A DNA stretch of 10,510 nt. Origin: JBLHLB01 sp047618505. Its GTDB lineage: Bacteria > Planctomycetota > UBA1135 > GCA-002686595. The stretch spans positions 1 to 10,510 of the forward strand of contig JBLHLB010000122.1 of the NCBI GenBank assembly GCA_047618505.1. The letters run 5' to 3'. Shown in pieces: positions 1 through 7,216 of this stretch. Under the pieces are notes generated by a model, which had not been told where the DNA came from, made no database searches, and was given only the letters and a program-made list of their open reading frames with translations. Positions within the stretch are counted from its first letter, which is position 1. The number at the start of each line of letters is the position of its first letter. The translations under genes and the position numbers were made by a program.

Positions 1-730
1 CCAGGTCACCTAGGAGATCGAGCAGCTTGTGGCGCACGGGCTCGTCGTCCATGCGCAGAACCGTTTCGGAATCCCCAAGCACGACGGTGTTCTCCCGCGT
101 CGCCCCCTTGCCCAGGCCCGCCGCCCGTAGGGCTTCGACTTCTGAAGCCAGACAGAAGGTGCGCGCCGGGGCAATTTCTGTAGCAAAGGACTCCGGGGTG
201 ATATCCACCTGAATCGAGCCGCCGCTCACATCGGGATCTGAGAAGCTCGCGATGTACTGCAGGGTCAACTGAGGCTTCTCCGCTGGCAGGGCCACCAGCG
301 TCGCACCGCCCTCGCGCACGTAGATCGGTTCTTCGAGTCGAAAGACCTTGGCTTCCAGACGCTGATCCACGAGACCCGCCTGCTGAAAGAGCTCCACCAG
401 AACCTGGGAGCTACCGTCCATGCCGGGCAGTTCAGAGCCATCCATCTCAACCCGTATATTGTCCACCTCCAAGCCGTTGCATACGGCCAGGAGGTGCTCA
501 ACCGTGTCCACGTAGGCGGAGCCGCGTTCAAGCCGCGTGCGTCGATCCTTGGTGGTCTGGTAGCGGATGTGCGCGGGGATCGGCGGCGCATCCTGGATGT
601 CCGTGCGCACAAACTCGATGCCCGTGCCCTGGGGCGCCGGCAAAATACGTACATGCACAACCTCACCGCTGTGCAGTCCGCGGCCCGAGAGCTCGACAGC
701 CGTGCGCAGGGTACGTTGGGGACGAATCAT
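1..730 (-). CDS. lpxC: UDP-3-O-acyl-N-acetylglucosamine deacetylase, N-terminal 243 residues (cut by window edge)
   Basis: LpxC removes the acetyl group from UDP-3-O-acyl-GlcNAc, the first committed step of lipid A synthesis, in the cytoplasm with a catalytic zinc ion. Translation from the ATG at 728-730 begins MIRPQRTLRTAVELSGRGLHS, the usual LpxC opening. VEHLLA gives zinc ligand His79 with the catalytic Glu78 before it, and VRHKLLDLLGDL near the left edge gives ligands His234 and Asp238. The ART-F segment of the second half is also present. The frame stays open to base 1, so the C-terminal part is outside the window. A C-terminal FabZ fusion, known in some phyla, can be neither shown nor excluded. 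The start overlaps the lpxD stop by 4 nt (ATGA), and GGGTGAG about 6 nt upstream, inside lpxD, can serve as ribosome binding site, so translation is probably coupled to lpxD. Confidence 0.96.
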   Translation of the reverse strand, partial: MIRPQRTLRTAVELSGRGLHSGEVVHVRILPAPQGTGIEFVRTDIQDAPPIPAHIRYQTTKDRRTRLERGSAYVDTVEHLLAVCNGLEVDNIRVEMDGSELPGMDGSSQVLVELFQQAGLVDQRLEAKVFRLEEPIYVREGGATLVALPAEKPQLTLQYIASFSDPDVSGGSIQVDITPESFATEIAPARTFCLASEVEALRAAGLGKGATRENTVVLGDSETVLRMDDEPVRHKLLDLLGDL

Positions 731-1836
731 TGCTGCTCACCCGCTGCTTTCGTTTGGGACGCCAGTGTTGACGTCTGGGCTGACGTCTGCTCCGATTCCA
801 GGGCCGCCAGCCGAGCTTCTAGATCCTTGACGCGCTGGACGAGCTTCGGAAGGCGCCGCACTTCCGCCATCTGACGGAATACGACCTCGCGCCGCTGCAC
901 GGGCGTGCCAAAGTAGTCATGTCCGCCTTCGACGTCCTTGGAAACACCGGTTTGGCCGGCGACGCGCGCCTTAGGACCGACTGTGACATGGCCGCCCACA
1001 CCGGCCTGGCCAGCGATGATGCACCACTCACCGAGCTTGGCGGACCCCGCCAGCCCGACCTGGGCGATCAGGAGAACATTCGGGCCCACGACAACATTGT
1101 GGGCCACGTGAACGAGGTTGTCGAGCTTGGCCCCGCGACCGATGCGCGTGGCCCCAAAACGCCCGCGATCGATGGAGCAGTTCGCGCCCATCTCCACGTC
1201 GTCGTCGACCACGACGGTCCCGCACTGGGGGATCTTGACCCAGCCCGTGGCCGTCGGCTCAAAGCCGAAGCCGTCAGAGCCGAGGACGGTGCCCGCGTGG
1301 ATGATACAACGCTCCCCCACCTGTACATTCCAGCCGACGACGGCGCAGGGGTGGATGTGCGTGTCACGGCCTACGCTCGATCCCGGTCCAAGGACGGCGC
1401 CGGAGTGCAGCACTGCACCGGCCGCAACATGCGCGTTTGCGCCGACTATGGCGCCGGCACCGACAAATGCGCCCGCTTCAATCGTCGCGCTCGGATCCAC
1501 GTGGGCTCCGGGGTCGACCCCTAGGGCGGGCGTCGGTTGTGGAGCGCGGTAGGCCTCCACCACCCGGGTGAAGGCGCGATTCGGATTGGCGCAGGGCAGG
1601 AGCAACAGGTCATCGCGCTCGACCTGCGTGCCTTCGGGCACAAGCACGGCCGACGCGTGGGTCGTCTCAAGGGCCGGCGCATAGCGCTGATTCCCAAGGA
1701 AGCTCAGCTCACCTGCGACTGCCTCCTCCAGGGAAGCAGGCCCGGTGATTACGCCAGCTCCGTGGGCAGCCAGCTCGGCTCCCACCAGGGGCGCACCACA
1801 GAGTGTGGCGATATCAGCAACTGTCAGCTCAGTCAT
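727..1836 (-). CDS. lpxD: UDP-3-O-acylglucosamine N-acyltransferase LpxD
   Basis: LpxD transfers an R-3-hydroxyacyl chain from acyl-ACP to the 2-amino group of UDP-3-O-acyl-glucosamine, the step after LpxC, as a cytoplasmic homotrimer. The 369-residue product has the expected layout: an N-terminal uridine-binding domain (about 1-100, including ELSFLGNQRY), a left-handed beta-helix of hexapeptide repeats (about 105-310), and a C-terminal helical tail. The catalytic histidine lies in LVHVAHNV (His246, equivalent to E. coli His239 by motif). The last 45 or so residues form a charged helix followed by a Ser/Thr/Gln-rich tail, making the protein somewhat longer than the common 340 residues. The ATG at 1834-1836 is chosen because the family N-terminus begins there. 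No good Shine-Dalgarno sequence precedes it, only a small bulged hairpin at 1841-1859. It lies downstream of bamA and overlaps lpxC. Confidence 0.97.
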   Translation of the reverse strand: MTELTVADIATLCGAPLVGAELAAHGAGVITGPASLEEAVAGELSFLGNQRYAPALETTHASAVLVPEGTQVERDDLLLLPCANPNRAFTRVVEAYRAPQPTPALGVDPGAHVDPSATIEAGAFVGAGAIVGANAHVAAGAVLHSGAVLGPGSSVGRDTHIHPCAVVGWNVQVGERCIIHAGTVLGSDGFGFEPTATGWVKIPQCGTVVVDDDVEMGANCSIDRGRFGATRIGRGAKLDNLVHVAHNVVVGPNVLLIAQVGLAGSAKLGEWCIIAGQAGVGGHVTVGPKARVAGQTGVSKDVEGGHDYFGTPVQRREVVFRQMAEVRRLPKLVQRVKDLEARLAALESEQTSAQTSTLASQTKAAGEQQ

Positions 1837-1904
1837 TTCCGGAGGCCCATCTGGGCTCCTGGGGCCTACCTACGGTGCGGCATGGCTCCCTGGGGGTTAT
1901 GTGG

Positions 1905-1929
1905 CGCCCCCAAACTGGGGGAGGGGGCG
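1905..1929 (-). other. GC-rich stem-loop in the lpxD leader
   Basis: CGCCCCC at 1905-1911 is complementary to GGGGGCG at 1923-1929, a 7-bp stem with an 11-nt loop. A shorter alternative pairs CCCCC (1907-1911) with GGGGG (1917-1921) around a 5-nt loop. Its last 2 nt are shared with the neighbouring larger hairpin, so the two may compete. No T-run follows on the minus strand, so it does not look like a classical intrinsic terminator. Confidence 0.4.
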
Positions 1930-1966
1930 ATCTCTGGTGTCCTAGCGCCCGTGGACGCCGAGATCG
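1928..1966 (-). other. 14-bp hairpin at the predicted 5' end of the lpxD-lpxC transcript
   Basis: On the plus strand, CGATCTC (1928-1934) pairs with GAGATCG (1960-1966), and GGTGTCC (1936-1942) pairs with GGACGCC (1953-1959) with one mismatch. T1935 is a single bulged base and the loop is 10 nt (1943-1952). This is the strongest inverted repeat in the 284-nt bamA-lpxD spacer. It lies 1-2 nt inside the predicted transcription start of the promoter at 1975-2003, so it could act as a 5' stabilising stem or control element of the lpxD mRNA. That role is inferred; the pairing is seen directly. Confidence 0.55.
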
Positions 1967-1974
1967 CAGCCTGT

Positions 1975-2003
1975 TTTCTAGTGTTCCACCCGCCGTGAGT
2001 CAA
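1975..2003 (-). promoter_or_regulatory. Sigma70-like promoter for lpxD-lpxC
   Basis: Read on the minus strand, TTGACT (2003 to 1998; 5 of 6 match to TTGACA) is followed by exactly 17 nt and TAGAAA (1980 to 1975; 4 of 6 match to TATAAT). The predicted start is near 1967-1968, leaving a leader of about 130 nt before the lpxD ATG. It is the best-spaced promoter-like element I found in any spacer of the window. It would let the lipid A genes be expressed apart from bamA. Confidence 0.5.
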
Positions 2004-2120
2004 CGCTCATCGGCATGGCAGGGGTGGACAGAGTCAGTTCATCCCAGCGAGAGGTTGGCCCCGCAACTCTTCTCGCCCTCGAAGCGGATCCAGTGGGGGG
2101 CCCAGAAACTTGCCCCGAAA

Positions 2121-4757
2121 TCAGAAGCCGATGGAGAAGCCGATGCGCTGTTCGCGGTCGCCGTCGCCTTCCTTGACCGGGAAGCCCACAGAGAAAGAGA
2201 TGGGTAGGGGCACCGAGAGTCCGAAGAGCAGGCCGATGGAGGCGCGCACCTCATCGGTCTCAAAGTCGAAGTCCTCGGCCCCAAGCACTCCAACGTCTGC
2301 AAAGGCGCCCCAGTGCAGGGTTTCTATCTCGCGGTAGGTGCCCGGCTGAGTTGCAGTCACCAAGGGGCGGCGGTACTCAAAGGAGGTGAAGAGGCTGGTC
2401 TCACCACCGATCGGAAAGTTGTTTTGGTTGGGGCCAACACCGCGGAAGCGGAAGCCCCGCATGCGACTTTGGCCGCCGAGGAAGAAGCGCTCACTGTAGG
2501 GCACGTTCTCGGTGTCGCCGAAGGGCGTCGAAACTCCACCGGCGAATTCGAAGTGCCAGCGATCCTGGATCTCGAGGCTCTCCTCGTCTCCGAACTCGTC
2601 GTAGTAGTTGTAGGAGAACTGCGTCTTCAAGTAGTCGTAGTCGCTACCGACGGCTTCGAGCTGAAGCTCGTTATTCCAGGAGAACTTCATGCCGTTGCGC
2701 GGACTGCGATTGTTGTCCACGGTGGCCATGCGGTAACCGAAGTCGAGGGAGGCCAACTGGCTCTCGCCCTCCTGATCCTTCAGGAAACGCGGCACGGTCA
2801 AGGGATCGCCGCTAGTCGGTTCCCCACCCCCATCGATGTCGTCCACGTTCACCGAACCGACGGTGTAGCCGAAGTAGACCGAGGAATCGGGTCCGACCTG
2901 GCGACCGAACTGCAGGGAATAGGACTCGCGCTCTTCATCGTGCGAGCGGTAGACGCGCAGGCGCTTACTAGCGCGCACCGTCATACTTATGCGATCTCTA
3001 TGCAAACCGAAGATGTCCGGCTCGCGGTAGAGAATGTTGAAGAAGGAGATGCGCGTTCCGGGAGAAGCCTCGATGCGCAGTTCCTGTCCGGCACCGTGGA
3101 AAGCGCGGCGCTCGGCCACGTCACTGATCAAGGTCAGGGGGGAACGCGGAAGTCGCGAGATGTCGAAGTTGCGCTGGGAGTAGGAGACGATTCCGAAGGC
3201 GCCTAGGTTGCTGCTGAGGCCACCCGAAACATTGAAGGTCAGAACCTGTCCTTCTTCCACGCGATAGACCAAATCCTTCCAGGCGGGATCGTCCGTTTCG
3301 ACGAAGAAGTAGTCCGGTTCGCGGTGCTCCAGAACGTTACGTTGATCCGAGAAGAAGCCGGTCTGTTGGATGCGCCGCCGGGAAGCTTCAACCTCGTTGG
3401 GGTCGACCAATTCACCCTCGTCGACTGTGATTCTGCGCCGAACCACGCGGTCCTGGGTGTACAGGTTGCCCTGGATACGGATCTCGCGCACGTAGGTCTG
3501 GCGGCCCTGAACCAGACGATAGGTTACGTAGACGACGGGCTTGTCGGGATCCACGACGACCTCGTGATCGATCCATTGCCAGCGATCGACACTCGGCAGA
3601 GAACTGTGGGCGATGTATCCGTCCTCCCCAAAGCGACGCTGCAAGATGCCACGGTCGCGGCGCACGGTGGTGCTCTCGAAGGCGTCGCCGGAAGAGAGCT
3701 CGATCAACTCCAGGAGTTCCGCCTCTTCGATCGCAAGGTCAACGGGGCGAAAGACTTCGGCGTTCGGATCCTGAGTCCCCGTAGCTTCGACAGCCTCGAT
3801 CGTGACGGCACCCACCGTGTAGAGAGGGCCCTCATCAACGACGACATTGATCGTCACCCACTTGCGGTCGCGGGAGAAGTCCAGAGACTCAAGGTCGACG
3901 ATGGCATCAAGGTAGCCGAGGTCCCGGTAGACTTGGCGCATAGCCAGGAGATCGGCGTCGAGTTCCTCGCGGACGAAATCGTCGGCAAACCAACCGAAGA
4001 ACCAGGGGGCGCCGAGCTGCGTGTCAGCAATGCGTTTCAGCCCTCGCTTGAAGATCAGCGCGACGCGTCGATCCGGTAGTGTCTCGTTGCCCGCAACGGA
4101 CAGTTCGCGCACTCGCACACGCGGACCTTCCTGGATCTCGAAGATCAGGTCGGGAGCGATCAATGCCCCCGATTGGGGATCGACACTACCGAGGCGCACG
4201 ACATCACGTACCTCGACGAAGTAGTAGCCCTCCTTCCGGTAAGCGTCAGTCAATCGTCGGATGATGCGAGGGATCTGATCCAGGTACACGGCCTCAGAGG
4301 ACCCAAGTCCAGCGGCGTTGCGCACCTCGATGGAATCGAATTTGCGGTTGCCAACAAATCGCGGCTCGAGGTCGCCGGGCAACTCCTCAACCTGCACAAG
4401 GACCTGAAGGCCCTGGACACCGTCTGTCTCAACTCCGCGCGCGTAGGTCGAGACGCGCGCACGGTAGGTGCTCCAAACCAGCTTGATGCCACGATCCACC
4501 GCTTCCAGGTCCAAGGGTTGGTTCAGTTCCAATCCCAAGATCGCCAGCAAGTCGTCCCGGTCGATGCGAGCCAACCCCTCCACTTCGACAGAGACCACGA
4601 AGAGCTCCTGGGATGCAGTCGCGTCACCACCGGCGGGATCGACTCCATCCTGGGCAGCGAGGGGACCCCCCCCCATTAGGGGCAGCAGGAGAATGCCTAG
4701 GAGGAGTCCAGGGAGGATTCTCAATGGGCTGGACCACAGTTGAAGGAAACGGCTCAT
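2121..4757 (-). CDS. bamA: Outer-membrane protein assembly factor BamA (Omp85 family)
   Basis: BamA is the central outer-membrane subunit of the BAM complex and folds and inserts beta-barrel proteins. From the ATG at 4755-4757 the product has 878 residues. It begins with a signal peptide (positive start, hydrophobic LRILPGLLLGILLLPL, probable cleavage after LAA near residue 35). About five POTRA-like domains follow up to about residue 520, the fifth opening with VREIRIQGN, and then a C-terminal barrel. RMRGF at about 765-769 is the conserved loop-6 RGF motif, and the chain ends in Phe (FSIGF), the usual last strand signal. POTRA 4 looks enlarged by an insert around GTQDPNAEVFRP. A GTG at 4800-4802 in the same frame would add 15 residues before the signal peptide, so the ATG is preferred; neither start has a clear ribosome binding site. 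Nine consecutive G bases lie within the signal-peptide codons. Confidence 0.96.
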   Translation of the reverse strand: MSRFLQLWSSPLRILPGLLLGILLLPLMGGGPLAAQDGVDPAGGDATASQELFVVSVEVEGLARIDRDDLLAILGLELNQPLDLEAVDRGIKLVWSTYRARVSTYARGVETDGVQGLQVLVQVEELPGDLEPRFVGNRKFDSIEVRNAAGLGSSEAVYLDQIPRIIRRLTDAYRKEGYYFVEVRDVVRLGSVDPQSGALIAPDLIFEIQEGPRVRVRELSVAGNETLPDRRVALIFKRGLKRIADTQLGAPWFFGWFADDFVREELDADLLAMRQVYRDLGYLDAIVDLESLDFSRDRKWVTINVVVDEGPLYTVGAVTIEAVEATGTQDPNAEVFRPVDLAIEEAELLELIELSSGDAFESTTVRRDRGILQRRFGEDGYIAHSSLPSVDRWQWIDHEVVVDPDKPVVYVTYRLVQGRQTYVREIRIQGNLYTQDRVVRRRITVDEGELVDPNEVEASRRRIQQTGFFSDQRNVLEHREPDYFFVETDDPAWKDLVYRVEEGQVLTFNVSGGLSSNLGAFGIVSYSQRNFDISRLPRSPLTLISDVAERRAFHGAGQELRIEASPGTRISFFNILYREPDIFGLHRDRISMTVRASKRLRVYRSHDEERESYSLQFGRQVGPDSSVYFGYTVGSVNVDDIDGGGEPTSGDPLTVPRFLKDQEGESQLASLDFGYRMATVDNNRSPRNGMKFSWNNELQLEAVGSDYDYLKTQFSYNYYDEFGDEESLEIQDRWHFEFAGGVSTPFGDTENVPYSERFFLGGQSRMRGFRFRGVGPNQNNFPIGGETSLFTSFEYRRPLVTATQPGTYREIETLHWGAFADVGVLGAEDFDFETDEVRASIGLLFGLSVPLPISFSVGFPVKEGDGDREQRIGFSIGF
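4666..4674 (-). repeat. Nine-G homopolymer inside bamA signal-peptide codons
   Basis: The plus strand shows nine C in a row (4666-4674), read on the minus strand as GGG GGG GGT for Gly29-Gly31 just before the predicted signal-peptidase site. A gain or loss of one base would shift the frame of an essential gene. The frame is intact here. Confidence 0.9.
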
Positions 4758-4897
4758 TTCGCGGGGAGGTCGCTGGACAGGTAGTGCATACGAAGGAGCC
4801 ACCGTGAGGGCAGGCCAAGAGGGCTGGCCAGAGGGGCATGGTGCAAAGCCAGGGGCCCCGGCGCCATGGCCTGCTCCGATTCAAAGCACGAGTCGAA

Positions 4898-6283
4898 CTA
4901 CAGGGTGATCGCCTCTGTAATGTTCGGAGCCCGGTCCTCGAAGCGCATCATGGTGTTGAAGAACTGTAGGCGCACGTCGCCGGTGGGCCCGTTTCGCTGC
5001 TTGGCGACAATAATCTCGGCTACCCCGAGGTTCTCCTCATCACGGTACTTGGGGTAGTAATCCGCCCGATAGAGGAGCATCACGACATCGGCGTCCTGCT
5101 CGATCGAGCCCGACTCACGCAGGTCCGCTAACTGAGGCCGAGGCGGATCCCGCATCTCTACGGCACGGGAAAGCTGCGCCAGGGCCACAACGGGCACATC
5201 GAGCTCCCGCGAAAGCCCCTTGAGGGAGCGCGAGATATTGCTGATTTCCTGCAGCCGGTTCTCGGACTTGGGGAAAGTCAAAAGCTGGAGGTAATCCACC
5301 ACGATTAGCTCGAGCCCCTGCTTCGCCTTTAGGCGTCGCGCGCGGCTGCGAAGGGACATCATCGAGAGGGCAGAACTGTCATCGATGAAGATGTTCGACT
5401 GGCCTAGGACCTCGGCAGCGTTGGTCAACTCCGTGCGATCCTCCGGCGGGATGCGGCCCGTACGCAGGCGGTGTGCATCGACACGGGCAAGGCAGCAAAG
5501 CATGCGGCTGACTAGCTGCTGCCGCCCCATTTCCAAACTGAAGAGCAGCACCGTCGGCTTGGCGCCGTCTAGCCATTCCGGCCGCGATAGGGCCGCGTGC
5601 TCCACCAAGTTGAGGGCGAAGGCGGTCTTCCCCATGGAGGGCCGCGCCGCGAGGATGATCAGCTCGCCCTTGTTGAGCCCGCAAAGCAGTTGATCAAGAT
5701 CCAGGAAGCCCGTGGTGATCCCCGTCAAACCGTCGCGATGGGTGGCCGCGTCCAAACGCCGGAAGGTGTCCTGGATAGCCTCGTGAATCGGCCCGACCCC
5801 GGATCCTTCCTCGCGGCGGGCGATGCGGTACATGCGCTGCTCGCAGGCATCCAGGAGGTTGCGCACCGATTCGCCATCCGGGGACGTGTCATAGGCCTCG
5901 CGCACCATCGCGGTCGATTCCTTGATGACGCCGCGCAGGGTCGCCGTGTCCGCCACCATTTGGGCGTGATAGAGGGCGTGCGCCGAGGTGGTCACGCTGT
6001 GGGCCAGCTGGACTAGGTATTCAGCCCCACCGACCTTAACGAACTCACCGCGGGCCTTTAGGGCCTCCCCCACACTGACGAAGTCGATCGGCGAGCTGGC
6101 GTCACTCAGGGCCTGGACACTGGCAAAGATCGCCGCGTGGCGCTTATCCCAGAAGTCATCCGCCTTCAGGAGGTCCGTGACGTCACTCAAGATCTCGGGA
6201 TCGAGGAGAACGGCCCCTAGGACCGCCTTCTCAGCTTCTTCACTCCGCGGGGGTGTACGCCCGTGTACTTCTTGCTCCGACAT
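4898..6283 (-). CDS. dnaB: Replicative DNA helicase DnaB
   Basis: DnaB is the ring-shaped hexameric 5'-3' helicase of the replication fork. From the ATG at 6281-6283 the product is 461 residues, normal for the family. The N-terminal primase-interaction domain starts with PPRSEEAEKAVLGAVLL, a linker follows, and then the RecA-like ATPase domain. Walker A is ARPSMGKT (213-220), Walker B is IVVDYLQL (about 327-334), and DLRESGSIEQDADVVMLLYR holds the late DnaB motifs. No intein is present. The open frame continues 36 codons further upstream to an ATG at 6389-6391, but that segment is low-complexity and unlike DnaB. The chosen start has only AGGA almost touching the ATG, so the start is less certain than the gene. 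It follows rplI after a 237-nt spacer with a strong hairpin and precedes bamA by 140 nt. Confidence 0.95.
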   Translation of the reverse strand: MSEQEVHGRTPPRSEEAEKAVLGAVLLDPEILSDVTDLLKADDFWDKRHAAIFASVQALSDASSPIDFVSVGEALKARGEFVKVGGAEYLVQLAHSVTTSAHALYHAQMVADTATLRGVIKESTAMVREAYDTSPDGESVRNLLDACEQRMYRIARREEGSGVGPIHEAIQDTFRRLDAATHRDGLTGITTGFLDLDQLLCGLNKGELIILAARPSMGKTAFALNLVEHAALSRPEWLDGAKPTVLLFSLEMGRQQLVSRMLCCLARVDAHRLRTGRIPPEDRTELTNAAEVLGQSNIFIDDSSALSMMSLRSRARRLKAKQGLELIVVDYLQLLTFPKSENRLQEISNISRSLKGLSRELDVPVVALAQLSRAVEMRDPPRPQLADLRESGSIEQDADVVMLLYRADYYPKYRDEENLGVAEIIVAKQRNGPTGDVRLQFFNTMMRFEDRAPNITEAITL

Positions 6284-6391
6284 TCCTGCTGAGGATACCC
6301 AGGTGTGTGAATGCGAGCGAGTGCCGCGCGCTCTCTCCTTGCTCACGGGCCATATCTCTTTCAAACCCCTGTGGAGGAAGCGTGGAGACAT

Positions 6392-6400
6392 CGTGGATAA
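6392..6400 (-). promoter_or_regulatory. DnaA-box-like 9-mer upstream of dnaB
   Basis: The minus strand reads TTATCCACG, one base away from the DnaA-box consensus TTATCCACA, about 110 nt before the dnaB ATG. Only one copy was seen, so a regulatory role is speculative and an origin is not suggested. Confidence 0.2.
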
Positions 6401-6427
6401 CCCCGGCTATGGAGGTCTGTCCGTGTT

Positions 6428-6441
6428 TTTGTCCCCACAAA
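6428..6441. repeat. Short inverted repeat TTTGT-CCCC-ACAAA in the rplI-dnaB spacer
   Basis: Perfect 5-bp arms around CCCC, lying just past the large rplI hairpin on its dnaB side. It could be an operator half-pair or simply extend the terminator region; nothing in the sequence decides this. Confidence 0.3.
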
Positions 6442-6448
6442 GCAGATC

Positions 6449-6480
6449 GGCCGCGCTGAGCCCAAGGGGTCAGCGCGGCC
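6449..6480 (-). terminator. Strong hairpin ending the rpsF-rpsR-rplI unit
   Basis: GGCCGCGCTGA (6449-6459) and TCAGCGCGGCC (6470-6480) form a perfect 11-bp stem around a 10-nt loop, starting 41 nt after the rplI stop. On the minus strand it is followed by GATCTGCTTTG, only a weak T-rich stretch, so termination may be imperfect or need a factor. It is the longest perfect stem noticed in the window. Its position between the ribosomal protein genes and dnaB suits a transcript end. Confidence 0.6.
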
Positions 6481-6520
6481 GTCCGCGGCACCGGAGCGCC
6501 CAATCAGGTGTCCAGCGACC

Positions 6521-6976
6521 CTAGGGGGCGGCGGTGACCTCAAGCTGAATCGTGGCGAAGTGCTCGCCATGAACGTGCACGGAAACCTCGTGGGCTCCGA
6601 CACTCTTGATCGGCTCGGGCAGGCGCACGGCCTTCTCTTCGGTTGCGAAACCCGCTTCGGTCAGGAGGCGAGCGATGGTCGCGTTGCCTACGGATCCATA
6701 GAGAGAACCGGATTCGTCGGCCTTCTCGGCGGTGCTCACCTTGACCTTGCCCAGGGCCTCGATCTGCTTCTCAAGATCGGAGACGCGGGTGGCCTCATCG
6801 GCATCCCAGCGTGCGCGGCGACGCTCCATGTAGCGGATGTTCTCCTTCGATGCCGAGACCGCAAGCTTGCGGGGCAGAAGGTAGTTGCGTGCGTAGCCCG
6901 GGGCCACTTCGACGACGTCGCCGATGAGTCCCAGGTCCTTGACGTTCTCCCGCAGGAGGATGATGACGTTTGCCAT
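6521..6976 (-). CDS. rplI: 50S ribosomal protein bL9
   Basis: bL9 binds 23S rRNA near the base of the L1 stalk and influences frame maintenance. The 151-residue product has the two-domain family layout: an N-terminal RNA-binding domain MANVIILLRENVKDLG and VEVAPGYARNYLLPRKLA (about 1-45), the long connecting helix rich in Lys, Arg and Glu (about 46-80), and the C-terminal domain with GSLYGSVGNATIARLL and the closing beta strands (about 85-151). It has the clearest ribosome binding site in the window, AGGAGG with 8 nt to the ATG. It follows rpsR by 18 nt in the same transcriptional unit. The stop codon lies inside a CCTAGG site. Confidence 0.97.
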   Translation of the reverse strand: MANVIILLRENVKDLGLIGDVVEVAPGYARNYLLPRKLAVSASKENIRYMERRRARWDADEATRVSDLEKQIEALGKVKVSTAEKADESGSLYGSVGNATIARLLTEAGFATEEKAVRLPEPIKSVGAHEVSVHVHGEHFATIQLEVTAAP

Positions 6977-6984
6977 GGTATTTT

Positions 6985-6990
6985 CCTCCT
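6985..6990 (-). promoter_or_regulatory. Strong Shine-Dalgarno sequence of rplI
   Basis: AGGAGG on the minus strand, 8 nt before the ATG at 6974-6976. It shows that the organism uses anti-SD pairing, although most neighbours have weak or no such sequence. Confidence 0.85.
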
Positions 6991-6994
6991 AGGG

Positions 6995-7213
6995 TTAGCC
7001 GACGAAGGGCAGGAGACCGACGTGTCGGGCCTGCTTGACGGCTTTCTTCAGCTCGCGCTGACGCTTGGCGTTAAGACCTGTCCGGCGACGCGAAAGCAAT
7101 TGGCCCTGGGGCGTAATGCAGCGTTCGAGCACTTCGAGACTTTTGTATTCGATAACCGTGTCGCGCTCGATAACGGGGCGCTTGGGCTTGCGAATGATGT
7201 TTTTGCGCATCAT
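6995..7213 (-). CDS. rpsR: 30S ribosomal protein bS18
   Basis: bS18 binds the platform of the 30S subunit as a partner of bS6. The 72-residue product carries the family signature in order: a basic N-terminus (RKNIIRKPKRP), IEYKSLEVLERCITPQGQLLSRRRTGLNAKRQREL, and the closing KQARHVGLLPFVG. The N-terminus lacks the CxxC-type zinc ligands of the zinc form of bS18; the only cysteine is in ERCIT. Two ATG codons stand side by side at 7208-7213, so the protein may start one residue later. It begins 3 nt after the rpsF stop, with GGATGA inside rpsF as a possible ribosome binding site. Confidence 0.97.
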   Translation of the reverse strand: MMRKNIIRKPKRPVIERDTVIEYKSLEVLERCITPQGQLLSRRRTGLNAKRQRELKKAVKQARHVGLLPFVG

Positions 7214-7216
7214 GGC

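Noticed and set aside
919..1524. Plus-strand open frame opposite lpxD
   Set aside because: Complement of the hexapeptide repeats of lpxD; its repetitive Asp/Gly/Ala-rich product is an antisense artefact.
2039..2302. Minus-strand frame running past the bamA stop into the spacer
   Set aside because: Mostly an alternative frame of bamA; the part beyond the stop is only about 80 nt and has no start or ribosome binding site of its own. BamA ends normally with Phe, so a frameshifted extension is unlikely.
2313..3206. Plus-strand open frames opposite bamA (also 3324-4079 and 4173-4679)
   Set aside because: All lie inside the intact bamA reading frame on the other strand and show no protein family features.
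6284..6391. Longer dnaB start giving 497 residues
   Set aside because: The added 36 residues do not resemble a DnaB N-terminus and would overlap the DnaA-box-like region; the ATG at 6283 gives the usual family start.
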